From a virus, in IMG/VR virus record IMGVR_UViG_3300025789_000080, positions 1-39,746 of that record: 39,746 bases of DNA. One strand, written 5' to 3'. The stretch's first letter is position 1. Every line of letters begins with the position of its first letter. Made by a program: the position numbers and the translations under genes. The notes beneath the pieces were generated by a model, which was given only the letters and a program-made list of their open reading frames with translations, had not been told where the DNA came from and searched no databases. Positions 9,601-17,776 of the stretch are shown piece after piece.

Positions 9601-9850
9601 AGGCTAATGTAATAGTTGTTACACCATCACTACGCATTGCTTCTGTAGGAAATGCTGTAGTATTACCTCGGCTAAAACTAGTGGTTGTACCAGTATATCC
9701 GTTAGAGGCAAAATTATAAATTACGGTATTGCGAGTAACATTTGTAATAACCAGTAACTGATCTAATCTTACATTACCGGGAATTTGAATAGTGCCTGCC
9801 CCAGCTCCGCCTGGTGTAAAAATATATTGTCTTACTAGCTGTTTTGCCAT
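6632..9850 (-). CDS. Large virion structural protein with repeated HG-containing beta modules
   Basis: This 1072-residue protein resembles the roughly 1,000-residue structural proteins of marine T4-like phages, as I remember them. A marker segment LQWTWYGAGFIDWMLRGP lies near residue 640. The N-terminus (MAKQLVRQYIFTPGGAGAGT) gives way to at least three beta modules with a shared outline: a TITVxxxxPHGxxxGDxI strand pair, then FYISSVPSATTFTYPAR, FIVDSVTSSTQFSYYAK or a related ending. A similar module occurs in the 566-residue fibre upstream. The end is LTLRWGEPQA. No enzyme motif is seen, so a tail, baseplate or fibre-attachment part is most likely. AAAAGGA precedes the ATG, and only 15 bases separate it from the 2502-residue fibre stop, so it is probably cotranscribed with that gene. 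Confidence 0.8.
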   Translation of the reverse strand: MAKQLVRQYIFTPGGAGAGTIQIPGNVRLDQLLVITNVTRNTVIYNFASNGYTGTTTSFSRGNTTAFPTEAMRSDGVTTITLAYSTTGMSSSDVLQIYTENQQGAIITRPWAMGTDGWERTRVSQPQSMIDADFEYGQQPTKWQSLSQLRGYPGIYEVPGTDLSIASVTSDASYASGGQAGVQSYITVNTNYPHGLTTGSAITVNALLQTVASYDRAGGSFIVDSVTSSTQFSYYAKGQVGASSGTVISQQSTVIRKGGFYTGSSLTNVTFSFAGGGASTTATITVTSTDPHGFMPGDPIITLVTSDNGTNLNKLAQGPFYISSVPSATTFTYPARNVGNITGTITGYIYPRTDSYYYHRPFDGGVQLGTGGPAPGMDAIRQSKKYLRYQSGKAINYNTGALFAPNYNVRSISATGTAPGSTVTVVLDDNDHGAQIGAVVVLSNILTSGYNGTYTVTAIVDERSLSFLATNTLGSTNPSIGAPGTLSIQNWYGATVRAGTFDDQNGVFWQYDGIQMAIGQRTSTANLIGLVTATVGSHVITGGNSRYTQQLLAGDRIVLKGMTHVVTGVQSDTQIIVNPPFRGSTSTSGAKIVKILDKIIPQNQWNMDRCDGSNGIYNPSGYNLQVNKMQMIGLQWTWYGAGFIDWMLRGPDGNYIIVHRMKNSNVNTEAYQRTGNMPVRYQVLNEGAHSTLTNAMLASDTSMVIGDTTFFPNAGNVMVDQEIINYTSITTATNTLNGLTRAYTLNQFTAGQNRQFTGSTATVHSAGNGVILVGQTASPQLSHWGSAYLADGGFDDDRGYIFNYVIPNIQVSTVPVTTFAIRLAPSVSNAIPGDLGVRDLINRAQMRLQALEVTAGGSTNTNCAMVVAGILNPQNYPSNFANINWQSLGNTGLQTGQPSFSQVAQGQSIVFDNTATNVFQTSGTTPVNSNIITLNSTVGINPGDAVYLSSAGGKNTDNGATITGGTVVTYINPQTNQVTISNYTLQSIASSTNIAFTRNGFAQPGETIFSFVSSPQERDVLDLSLLKELTNTPIGARNCYPNGPDCLFINVYLTSGNPIYANLTLRWGEPQA

Positions 9851-9865
9851 TTTTATTTTTTCCTT

Positions 9866-12800
9866 TTATATTCCCATTGCCACAGCCATTGCTGTAGCAA
9901 ATGCTGTAATATCTTGTCCATTTTGTTGTAAACTGCCTGCTACATTCAAGTTACCCTGAATTGTACCACCACTACTACTTATCGCATTGGCAATGCTTAC
10001 AGAATTAAAGCTGATTACCCCAATCACTGTGCCATTGCTTGGTATACTACTGAATACAATGCTTGTACCATTGTTGGCAGTATAGGTAGTTGGATACTGT
10101 AGTACACCGTTTTGGTAAACTTGTACTGTTGCTGTATTGTAGTTTGTGGCAAATGTTGTAGTTGTACCATTACTTGTATACTGGTTAAAGATGTAGGCTT
10201 GTTGTCCGCTTGGGTTAAATGACTGCTGACTAATAACTTGAACAACATCACCAGCATTTCTAGGTGTAGCCAATACAACTGTACTGCCATTGCTGGCTGT
10301 AAAGTCACCTGCTACAGAACTCAAACTAATACCGTTAACAAATACCTGTATTTGTCCAACTACATAACCGCCACTGATAGCAAATGTTGTGGTATTTGCC
10401 GCTGCGGTAAATGTTTGTATGCTGTTTGGTAATAGTTGTGTGCCACCTGCATAAACACTACCAGCATACAATGCTCCACCGACTCCGACACCACCTGCTA
10501 CAGTTAGTGCGCCAGTAGTAGTTGAAACAGAAGCAGTAGTTGCAGACAACACCACAGGCACGCTAAATGTTGCGGTATTGTCGTCCATTACCAACGAATA
10601 CACCCAGTTTACAGTACTAGTATTGGCAGGTGCTGTTCTAAATTCATGGCGGCCGTTGCCAAGATGTTGAATGTATAATAAACTCTTTTGTAGGTTAGTG
10701 TCTTGGGCCCATGGACCACCATAAACCGCATTAGTGGAAAGATTTAAACCATTGCCATCTGACCCAACTCTAGCTGTCGAAGTAGTTGTAGCGTTTACAA
10801 ATCTTAGTTTTTCCCATATAGCAGAGTTAATAACATTAGCGGCTGTTGTAGTTGCAGTACTACCAACAGTAATCGATCCGGTGCTCGGATTGATACTGAA
10901 AGTACTGGTTGTGTATTCTGGTAAAGCCTGTGCTGTTGCAGTGTTTACACTGACAAAGACTGGATAATATGTAGCATTAGTTGCAGTAGCTTGTACCGTC
11001 ACTCCAGATGCATTACCAGTACCTGTGCTGACCGCATAACCGTTAACATAGAAGTTTGTAGCAGTTACAACACCATTAAAGTAGCCGCTGCCGTTTACTG
11101 CAAGTTTTTCACCAGCAATTGAAGTTGTTGATGCATATCCAATACCAGTATAACCCAAGAAGGAGTTTGCTGCCAATGCGTCTGCCTGACTAATACCCCA
11201 ACGGTTAGTGATGCTACCATATGTACTGACTGTTGGTGCCCCAAGATACATGCCCCAACTGTTAACTACTGTTACAGTGCTAGCAGACCCGATAGTACCG
11301 CCACCACTGCTATAAAAAGCATAACTGTTGGTGATAACCGACGAAGTGTTGGAAGTCAAGTTGGCAGCAACACCAGTAGCATTTCCGCCAGCCAAAAATT
11401 GGTATAGAGCACCAGCACTGCCTTGATTGACGATGGCCTGACTATACATACCAACGATAGCACTGGTATATGCTGAAGATGATGTGAGGGATTGATTGCC
11501 AGATTGACTGTATATGCCATAGATCGCATTAGCAGGTCCTACATCATTTATATTATCTCTAAGTGATTGGTTGATAATACCATACCATGAAACATTTGAT
11601 GTTGCAGTACTTGAAAGTATTACCGGCTGATTCCAGAAACTATAGATAGTTGAATTTCCATTGACATTAAACTGTGGAGCATTCAACAATCCTGCTGTGA
11701 CTTGCCCAGCAGCAGTGGTATAAGGTGTAGAATTTTGTAATAGATTAAAAATTTGGCTGGTAGTAGTAATCGCCCCAGTGATATTAACATAAGGTAATGT
11801 ACTCGGGCCACCATTACTGACAAACTGACTAGAAGTTGTAATACCACCAACAAATAATCCGCCACCAATACCCACACCGCCAGCAACTGTTAAAGCACCG
11901 GTATTAGTTGATGTCGAAGCAGCAACGCCATTAATAGCTGTGGAAGTATTAACTGTTATTGCAGTTCCATTCCACGACATAACAGCTGAACTTGTTGTTC
12001 TTGTATTCAAGAATGTAATGTTTGGACTGCCTACAACAGTATCATCACCTTGTACAATCAAGTTACCGTTACTACCTGCAACTCTTTGTAGCGTTAAACT
12101 GTATGCTGTATTTGATGTTGTTGACCCAGTACCAACATTAGAACCTGCACTGCCAGCAAAATATCCAGAACCAGTGAATGTTACAGCCCCATTACCTGGA
12201 TTGATTGTAAAACTACTTGTTGTATATTCAGCTTGACCAGCCGTTGTCGATGTGTTTAATGTATTGACAAAAGTTGGATAATAAAGGGCATTGTTAGTGG
12301 TTGCTAATGTAACTACTGTAGATGCAGTGCTAACAATAGTACTCAATGTACCAATAAATGTACCGTAGAATGTTGTAGCTGTAACAACACCAGTGACATT
12401 TATGTTTGCCCCGGACAAGTTGTTTAGTTTTAAGTTAGCATACGCACCCTGCCAAGCAAAGCCGCTGGTACCAACTGTGGCTACACCTAATCTTAATGTA
12501 GTATCAGCAGCATTAGTGTCAGGACCAAATGCCCACCAGTTACCACTTGCCCAGTTACCGGTGTATTGTGGGACACCTGCTGCGGTTGAATACTTGCCAT
12601 TAGCAAATGCATAGGGGTTATTGGCTGATCCTAACTGGCTAGCTGCACTACCTATCTGTAAAACACTGCCGCCAGTTACGGCTGCTATTGGACTAGTGAT
12701 ACCACCTAATAAGAAGTTGCCGTTGGTGTCAATCGCAGCACCTAATGTTGTGCTGTTGATGTTAAAGTTTAATGCACCTGAGCTACCAAATGTTGTAGCA

Positions 12801-15800
12801 GTTACAACGCCACCTACAAATAGTCCGCCACCAATACCAACACCCCCAGTTACTTGTAAAGCACCGCTTGTGGCTGAGTTTGATGATTGTGTTGATAGAA
12901 TTCTTACATTACCCACGCCGTTGGTTAAAATAACACTACCTGTAGATTGGTTATTAATTCTTACATCAGTATTTGATGTAGTCGAAGCGTTATTAATCCA
13001 TAGGTTGCCATCACTGATTGAATGAATATGGAAATTGCCATCATCAAATATTTGTCCATGTGTGCCAATATATACGCCACCAGGATTTCCACTTGCAACT
13101 TGTAATGATCCGCCGACGTTTATAGCACCAGTGGCCGCGTTGATGTAAAAACTGCTGGTTGTGTATTCACTCTGATAACCAGCAGTGGCGTTATTTGAAC
13201 TAACAAATACTGGATAGTAACTTGCATTACCAGTTTGTGCTACTGTCAATACATTATTAGCGTTTGTAGCAGTACCGGCACTTAACCCACTGACTGCTGT
13301 CCAAGTTGCTGTTGTTGCACCTGCGGTCAACACATAACCTGCGTTACCTAATGGAATAAATGCGGTTGTACCGGCTGCTGATTGAATTGGAATACTACCA
13401 GTAGCACCACTAGCAATGTTTGTAGCAGTAGTAGCAGTGCCTGTTAAGTTACCAGTAACATTACCAGTAACATTAGCAATCACAGTGGTAGCAGTTACAA
13501 TACCGTTAACATATACACCACCATTAACGCTGAATATTTCACCTTTTTGTGTACTAGTATAAGAACCAACACTGCTATAACTTGTAGCAAAATGGTTAGC
13601 AGATTTAAGACCAGTTGCAGCAGTTCCACCTACTACCCAGTTAGCTACACCATCAAAGTAAAACGATGCATACGCAGTACTTGAACTAGCGCCTATATAA
13701 AGACCACTGTTGATTGCTAATAGTGCAGTTGTACTGCCGGTGCTCAATATAATGGCACTGTCACCGCTACTAATAACATTTTTGTTGACAACAAACTGTG
13801 TACCATCAACATACAAATCGCCAGCAATGTAAGCAGTACCGCCTACATTTAATCCACCGCCAATACCAACCCCACCACTGACTACTAAAGCACCTGAGCT
13901 GGTACTGTTGGTAGCTGAAGTTGAATAAACTGTTAGGTTACCGCTGGTATCTAACTGCATTCTAGTAACACCAGGAGTAAACCAACGGAACGCACCGCTA
14001 TAGTTGTCTATTTCCCAGTTTTGTGCAGTATTGCCATTAAAGAAACCGGCTCTGGGACTTGGTGTTCCCGAACCTGATATACCAATAAACACACCTGGTT
14101 GAGTTGTGCTTTCGTTAAATGCACCAGCAAACTGTCCGTAACCAGCAGTGATAATGTTGCCGCCTAGACCAATACCACCCGATACAACCAATGCACCAGT
14201 TGTAGTTGTTGTAGATAATGCTGTAGAAGTTATTAATGTTGGTACAGAAATAGTGCTACTTGTTGTATTCAACACCATTAATGAAGTAAATCCGCTAGTG
14301 GCTCGGAATATAAACTGTCCGCCTTGGGCAGCATTGACAGACGAATCAAAGTACATGATACTGCTAACAGTGGACAAATCACGAATTGCCATGTTAGCAG
14401 GACCAGAACTAGCTTGCATACCTAAAGCAATGTTGTTATAAGCACCATTGCCTGCTAGGAATGCTGTACCACCAGTACCGTTGACTGCACCTGTTACAGT
14501 GCCGCCAATACTGATATTACCGGTAGCCGCATTAATACTAAAACTACTTGTTGTATATTCGCTTTGATAAGCAGCAGTGGCATTGTTGGCACTGACAAAT
14601 GTTGGATAATAAGTTGTATTAGCAGGCTGTGCGGCTGTTAGAATGTTATTGGCATTTGTAGCAGTACCGGCACTTAAACCGCTAACTGCGGTCCATGTAG
14701 CAGTAGTTGCACCTGCTGTTAACACATAACCTGCATTACCTAACGGAATGTATGCAGTTGTACCAGCAGCCGATTGGATTGGAATACTGCCAGTAGCACC
14801 GCCAGAAATATTATTTGCCGTTACAGCCAATGCCATTAATGTTGCTGTATTCAATGTCAATGTGACATTGGTACTTCCATTGAACGAACTACCTAGAATA
14901 CCTGTACCTGTTGACAGTGTACCTATCGTTGAATAAGCAGTAGCAGCATTAGTAGCAGTAGATGCAGTTACAGCATTAGCGACTAGAGTTGCTGTGTTAA
15001 ATGCTAGGGCATAGGTAGCAGTTGTGGCCCAAGTAGAAGTAAATGCAGTTACCGCATTGGCAACCAATGTTGCTGTGTTAAAACTTTGTGCAAATGTAGC
15101 AGTAGTTGCCAAACCAACCATAATGGTTGCTGTGTTTGAAGCATAAACATTACCATAGAAGTTTGTAGCAGTTACCGTTCCACCAACAAATACACCACCA
15201 GCAATGCCAACACCACCTGCTACTTGTAAAGCACCAGTGTTAGTTGAACTAGCAGCGGTAGTTCCATTAATAATATGATTTGTACTAGTTAATGATCCAG
15301 TAACAGTTAATCCACCGTTAATACTAACAATGCCTGTGCTTGGGTTAATACTAAAACTACTAGTTGTATATTCGCTTTGATAAGCAGCAGTGGCATTGTT
15401 TGTGCTAACTAAAGTTGGATAATAGTCGGCGTTGGCTGTTTGTGCCGCTGTTAAAATGTTATTAGCATTGGTTGCAGTACCAGCAGTTAAACTACCCAAT
15501 GCTTGCCATGTAGCAGTGGTTGAACCAGCAGTTAATACATATCCACTAGAACCTAATGGGATATATGCAGTTGTACCAGCCGCTGACTGAATTGGAATGC
15601 TACCTTGAGCACCACCAGTAATATTGTTTGCGTTTGTAGCTGTTACGGCATTGACAGCATTGGCAACTAAAGTTGCTGTATTAAATGCCTGTGCGTAAGT
15701 AGCAGTTGTAGCCCATGTAGCAGTAAATGCAGTCACAGCATTAGCAACTAGTGTTGCTGTATTAAATGCTAGAGCATAGGTAGCAGTTGTAGCCCAAGTA

Positions 15801-17374
15801 GCGGTATAAGCATTAACAGCGTTGGCAACTAAAGTTGCTGTGTTAAAACTTTGTGCGTAGGTAGCAGTTACAGCCAATGCCATTAATGTTGCTGTATTCA
15901 ATGTCAATGTGACATTGGTACTTCCATTAAATGAACTACCTAAAATACCTGTACCAGTCGAAAGCGTACCTATGGTTGAATAGGCAGTAGCAGCGTTAGT
16001 AGCAGTAGATGCAGTTACAGCATTGGCAACTAGTGTTGCTGTATTGAAACTCTGTGCGTAGGTAGCTGTTGTAGCCAAACCAACCATAATGGTTGCAGTG
16101 TTAGTTGCAAAAACATTACCGTAGAAGTTTGTAGCAGTTACATTACCACCAATATAAGCATTACCAGAAATACCAACGCCACCATACACTACCATTGTAC
16201 CAGTAGCAGTAGATGTAGCTGGTGTATTTGGTGTATTCATTACCACAGCGATTGCTGCATTGGTTACTGTAGAAGTTGTTCCATTGGCCAGTACAAATCG
16301 CATCTGTGTACCGCTGGTCAATGTACCAAATACCAAGTCACCTAAACCTGCTGTGGCATTTTGACCAACCATTAAATAACCGTCGTTTGGTCCTATTGTT
16401 GTTCCTAAACTATATAACTGTGTGCCATCAAAGGTACTGCTGGCAATACCCATGTCAATGTAAGCAGAACTCAACGAAACGTTATCTGCAGATGCAACAA
16501 TATCAGTTGATGCTTTTGCACCTGGGTTAATGTTTTGTACATTAACTTCCATGTAGTTGTTTAGGTTACCGGATGCTTGGAACATGGTTTGAGCAAATGG
16601 GGTAAAGTTTGTTATACCCGCGTACAATGCTCCACTGCCTGTCGCATCACCGTAGAATGTACCACTATTAGCAACCAGCGTATTCAACAAAACATTGGTT
16701 CCTGTAATAATACCTGTAACATATAAGTTACCAGTTAAGTAACCGTCCCCGTTAATATTAAAACCGTTGTTACCACCGATGCCACCAGCAACATATAAGG
16801 CATTGGAACTATAAGAACTTGTACTACTTTGAGTGCTGGTTACGATTAATGTTGCTACTTGATTAGTAAAACTTGGGCCGCTTGTTCCATTGCTAACCAA
16901 CAATGTTCCAGCAGTACCTGGTCCGGTGAAGGCAGTTGAACCAACAGCAGATTGATAAGGTACTTGACCAGCGGTACCGCCTGCTAGATTAGTAGCAGTT
17001 GTAGCACTGCCTGCACTTAAACCACTGATAGCAGTCCAAGTGGCTGTATTTGACCCAGCAGTTAGCACATATCCGTTAGTGCCTAGAGGAATAAATGCAG
17101 TTGTGCCAGCAGCACTTTGAATAGGGATGCTACCAGTAGCACCACTAGCAATGTTTGTAGCAGTAGTAGCAGTACCGGTTAAGTTACCAACATGCAGGGT
17201 AGCAGTAACAGTGCCACCGACAAATAGTCCTCCTGCAATACCTGCTCCGCCCGCAACTTGTAAGGCGCCTGAATTAGTACTAGTTGTTGCTAATGTAGAT
17301 AATATTGTAGCCGTATTTTCGACCACAATACCTTTTCTGACTCTGAAGTCAGCGGTTTGTGCTGTTATTGCCAT
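9866..17374 (-). CDS. Giant repeat-built tail fibre protein (2502 aa)
   Basis: This is one of the largest proteins in the window, nearly all Ala, Thr, Ser, Gly, Val and Asn. It holds about nine copies of the GALQVAGGVGIAGGLFVGG module and four copies of SIPIQSAAGTTA-IPLG followed by GYVLTAG and TATW. There are six copies of FNTATLVANAV and repeated EYTTSSFxINPxTG segments. One copy of the [13 protein letters not shown] module lies near residues 1175-1248. The C-terminus holds two related binding-type beta modules (IQVFVNGISLSS and VQVYQNGVLQYP), then a short helical end MAVAMGI. No S74 domain is present. The likely role is a long tail fibre with a repetitive shaft. An exact TATAAATA box lies about 45 bases upstream, and AGGGAAG precedes ATG 17374. 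There are no in-frame stops, so it appears intact. The receptor is unknown. Confidence 0.85.
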   Translation of the reverse strand: MAITAQTADFRVRKGIVVENTATILSTLATTSTNSGALQVAGGAGIAGGLFVGGTVTATLHVGNLTGTATTATNIASGATGSIPIQSAAGTTAFIPLGTNGYVLTAGSNTATWTAISGLSAGSATTATNLAGGTAGQVPYQSAVGSTAFTGPGTAGTLLVSNGTSGPSFTNQVATLIVTSTQSSTSSYSSNALYVAGGIGGNNGFNINGDGYLTGNLYVTGIITGTNVLLNTLVANSGTFYGDATGSGALYAGITNFTPFAQTMFQASGNLNNYMEVNVQNINPGAKASTDIVASADNVSLSSAYIDMGIASSTFDGTQLYSLGTTIGPNDGYLMVGQNATAGLGDLVFGTLTSGTQMRFVLANGTTSTVTNAAIAVVMNTPNTPATSTATGTMVVYGGVGISGNAYIGGNVTATNFYGNVFATNTATIMVGLATTATYAQSFNTATLVANAVTASTATNAATAYSTIGTLSTGTGILGSSFNGSTNVTLTLNTATLMALAVTATYAQSFNTATLVANAVNAYTATWATTATYALAFNTATLVANAVTAFTATWATTATYAQAFNTATLVANAVNAVTATNANNITGGAQGSIPIQSAAGTTAYIPLGSSGYVLTAGSTTATWQALGSLTAGTATNANNILTAAQTANADYYPTLVSTNNATAAYQSEYTTSSFSINPSTGIVSINGGLTVTGSLTSTNHIINGTTAASSTNTGALQVAGGVGIAGGVFVGGTVTATNFYGNVYASNTATIMVGLATTATFAQSFNTATLVANAVTAFTSTWATTATYALAFNTATLVANAVTASTATNAATAYSTIGTLSTGTGILGSSFNGSTNVTLTLNTATLMALAVTANNISGGATGSIPIQSAAGTTAYIPLGNAGYVLTAGATTATWTAVSGLSAGTATNANNILTAAQPANTTYYPTFVSANNATAAYQSEYTTSSFSINAATGNISIGGTVTGAVNGTGGTAFLAGNGAYNNIALGMQASSGPANMAIRDLSTVSSIMYFDSSVNAAQGGQFIFRATSGFTSLMVLNTTSSTISVPTLITSTALSTTTTTGALVVSGGIGLGGNIITAGYGQFAGAFNESTTQPGVFIGISGSGTPSPRAGFFNGNTAQNWEIDNYSGAFRWFTPGVTRMQLDTSGNLTVYSTSATNSTSSGALVVSGGVGIGGGLNVGGTAYIAGDLYVDGTQFVVNKNVISSGDSAIILSTGSTTALLAINSGLYIGASSSTAYASFYFDGVANWVVGGTAATGLKSANHFATSYSSVGSYTSTQKGEIFSVNGGVYVNGIVTATTVIANVTGNVTGNLTGTATTATNIASGATGSIPIQSAAGTTAFIPLGNAGYVLTAGATTATWTAVSGLSAGTATNANNVLTVAQTGNASYYPVFVSSNNATAGYQSEYTTSSFYINAATGAINVGGSLQVASGNPGGVYIGTHGQIFDDGNFHIHSISDGNLWINNASTTSNTDVRINNQSTGSVILTNGVGNVRILSTQSSNSATSGALQVTGGVGIGGGLFVGGVVTATTFGSSGALNFNINSTTLGAAIDTNGNFLLGGITSPIAAVTGGSVLQIGSAASQLGSANNPYAFANGKYSTAAGVPQYTGNWASGNWWAFGPDTNAADTTLRLGVATVGTSGFAWQGAYANLKLNNLSGANINVTGVVTATTFYGTFIGTLSTIVSTASTVVTLATTNNALYYPTFVNTLNTSTTAGQAEYTTSSFTINPGNGAVTFTGSGYFAGSAGSNVGTGSTTSNTAYSLTLQRVAGSNGNLIVQGDDTVVGSPNITFLNTRTTSSAVMSWNGTAITVNTSTAINGVAASTSTNTGALTVAGGVGIGGGLFVGGITTSSQFVSNGGPSTLPYVNITGAITTTSQIFNLLQNSTPYTTAAGQVTAGLLNAPQFNVNGNSTIYSFWNQPVILSSTATSNVSWYGIINQSLRDNINDVGPANAIYGIYSQSGNQSLTSSSAYTSAIVGMYSQAIVNQGSAGALYQFLAGGNATGVAANLTSNTSSVITNSYAFYSSGGGTIGSASTVTVVNSWGMYLGAPTVSTYGSITNRWGISQADALAANSFLGYTGIGYASTTSIAGEKLAVNGSGYFNGVVTATNFYVNGYAVSTGTGNASGVTVQATATNATYYPVFVSVNTATAQALPEYTTSTFSINPSTGSITVGSTATTTAANVINSAIWEKLRFVNATTTSTARVGSDGNGLNLSTNAVYGGPWAQDTNLQKSLLYIQHLGNGRHEFRTAPANTSTVNWVYSLVMDDNTATFSVPVVLSATTASVSTTTGALTVAGGVGVGGALYAGSVYAGGTQLLPNSIQTFTAAANTTTFAISGGYVVGQIQVFVNGISLSSVAGDFTASNGSTVVLATPRNAGDVVQVISQQSFNPSGQQAYIFNQYTSNGTTTTFATNYNTATVQVYQNGVLQYPTTYTANNGTSIVFSSIPSNGTVIGVISFNSVSIANAISSSGGTIQGNLNVAGSLQQNGQDITAFATAMAVAMGI
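14826..15010. repeat. Internal duplication inside the giant fibre, copy 1
   Basis: This stretch and 15876-16060 match almost base for base by eye. Both encode a block with STIGTLSTGTGILGSSFNG and NVTLTLNTATLMALAV. The copies lie 1,050 bases apart on the same strand. Differences are scattered and mostly silent, so the duplication is recent on the scale of the protein but not brand new. Confidence 0.85.
15876..16060. repeat. Internal duplication inside the giant fibre, copy 2
   Basis: Partner of the copy at 14826-15010. Near 15650-16070 and 14975-15115 the flanks are built of shorter units of about 25 residues (TWATTATYA, FNTATLVANAV), six in all, so the duplication sits in a larger repeat field prone to unequal exchange. 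Confidence 0.85.
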
Positions 17375-17418
17375 TTATTCGCTTCCCTTTCCACGTGTAA
17401 CGGCGGTTACTGATATGT

Positions 17419-17426
17419 TATTTATA
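17419..17426 (-). promoter_or_regulatory. T4-like late promoter (exact TATAAATA)
   Basis: On the minus strand TATAAATA, the exact T4 late -10 box recognised by gp55, lies about 45 bases before the ATG of the 2502-residue fibre in a non-coding gap. No -35 box is expected for this promoter class. Position, strand and an exact match make this the best late promoter in the window. Confidence 0.7.
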
Positions 17427-17458
17427 TGTTTTGGAAATTAAGGGTTAGGTACTGCTAT

Positions 17459-17774
17459 TTAGGCCGTAGTTGATGTAGTAAAACTGATTATACCTGTGCC
17501 AGAAGTAAACACATAAATGTAGTTTCCAGATGTATTTGTAAATGAATAGTTTAGTGTTCCTGGTATAGACATAACAGCATATGTATTGGGATAACTTACT
17601 ATAACCACACCTGATCCGCCATTGCCGCCGTTAGTAGCTCCCTGGCTTTGATTCTCGCCGCCGCCAGCAACTACTAAAATCTGTACTGTATTAGTAGTTA
17701 AAAAATATGTAGTTACAGGTATATGTGATTAATGTCACTGCTCCATTAAACGATAACCCGCCACTAATATTCAT
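17459..17774 (-). pseudogene. Frameshifted glycine-rich tail-fibre gene remnant
   Basis: This fills most of the 402-base gap between two fibre genes. ATG 17774 opens a frame beginning MNISGGLSFNGAVTLITYT that stops at 17691-17693 after 27 codons. In the +1 frame the reading continues with VQILVVAGGGENQSQGATNG, NGGSGVVIVSYPNTYAV, then YSFTNTSGNYIYVFTSGTG and ISFTTSTTA, to a TAA at 17459. That pattern (LVVAGGG, Gly-rich loop, GSGVVIVSY, then a beta end) is familiar from bacterial and phage glycine-rich surface proteins. Removing one T from a T6 run (17700-17705 on the plus strand) would restore a 105-codon gene; a 2-base loss in the upstream TATA run is another explanation. The downstream frame has no ATG of its own. 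The ATG lies 2 bases after the previous stop, as in a compact operon. A homopolymer assembly error or productive slippage cannot be excluded. Confidence 0.7.
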
Positions 17775-17776
17775 TA

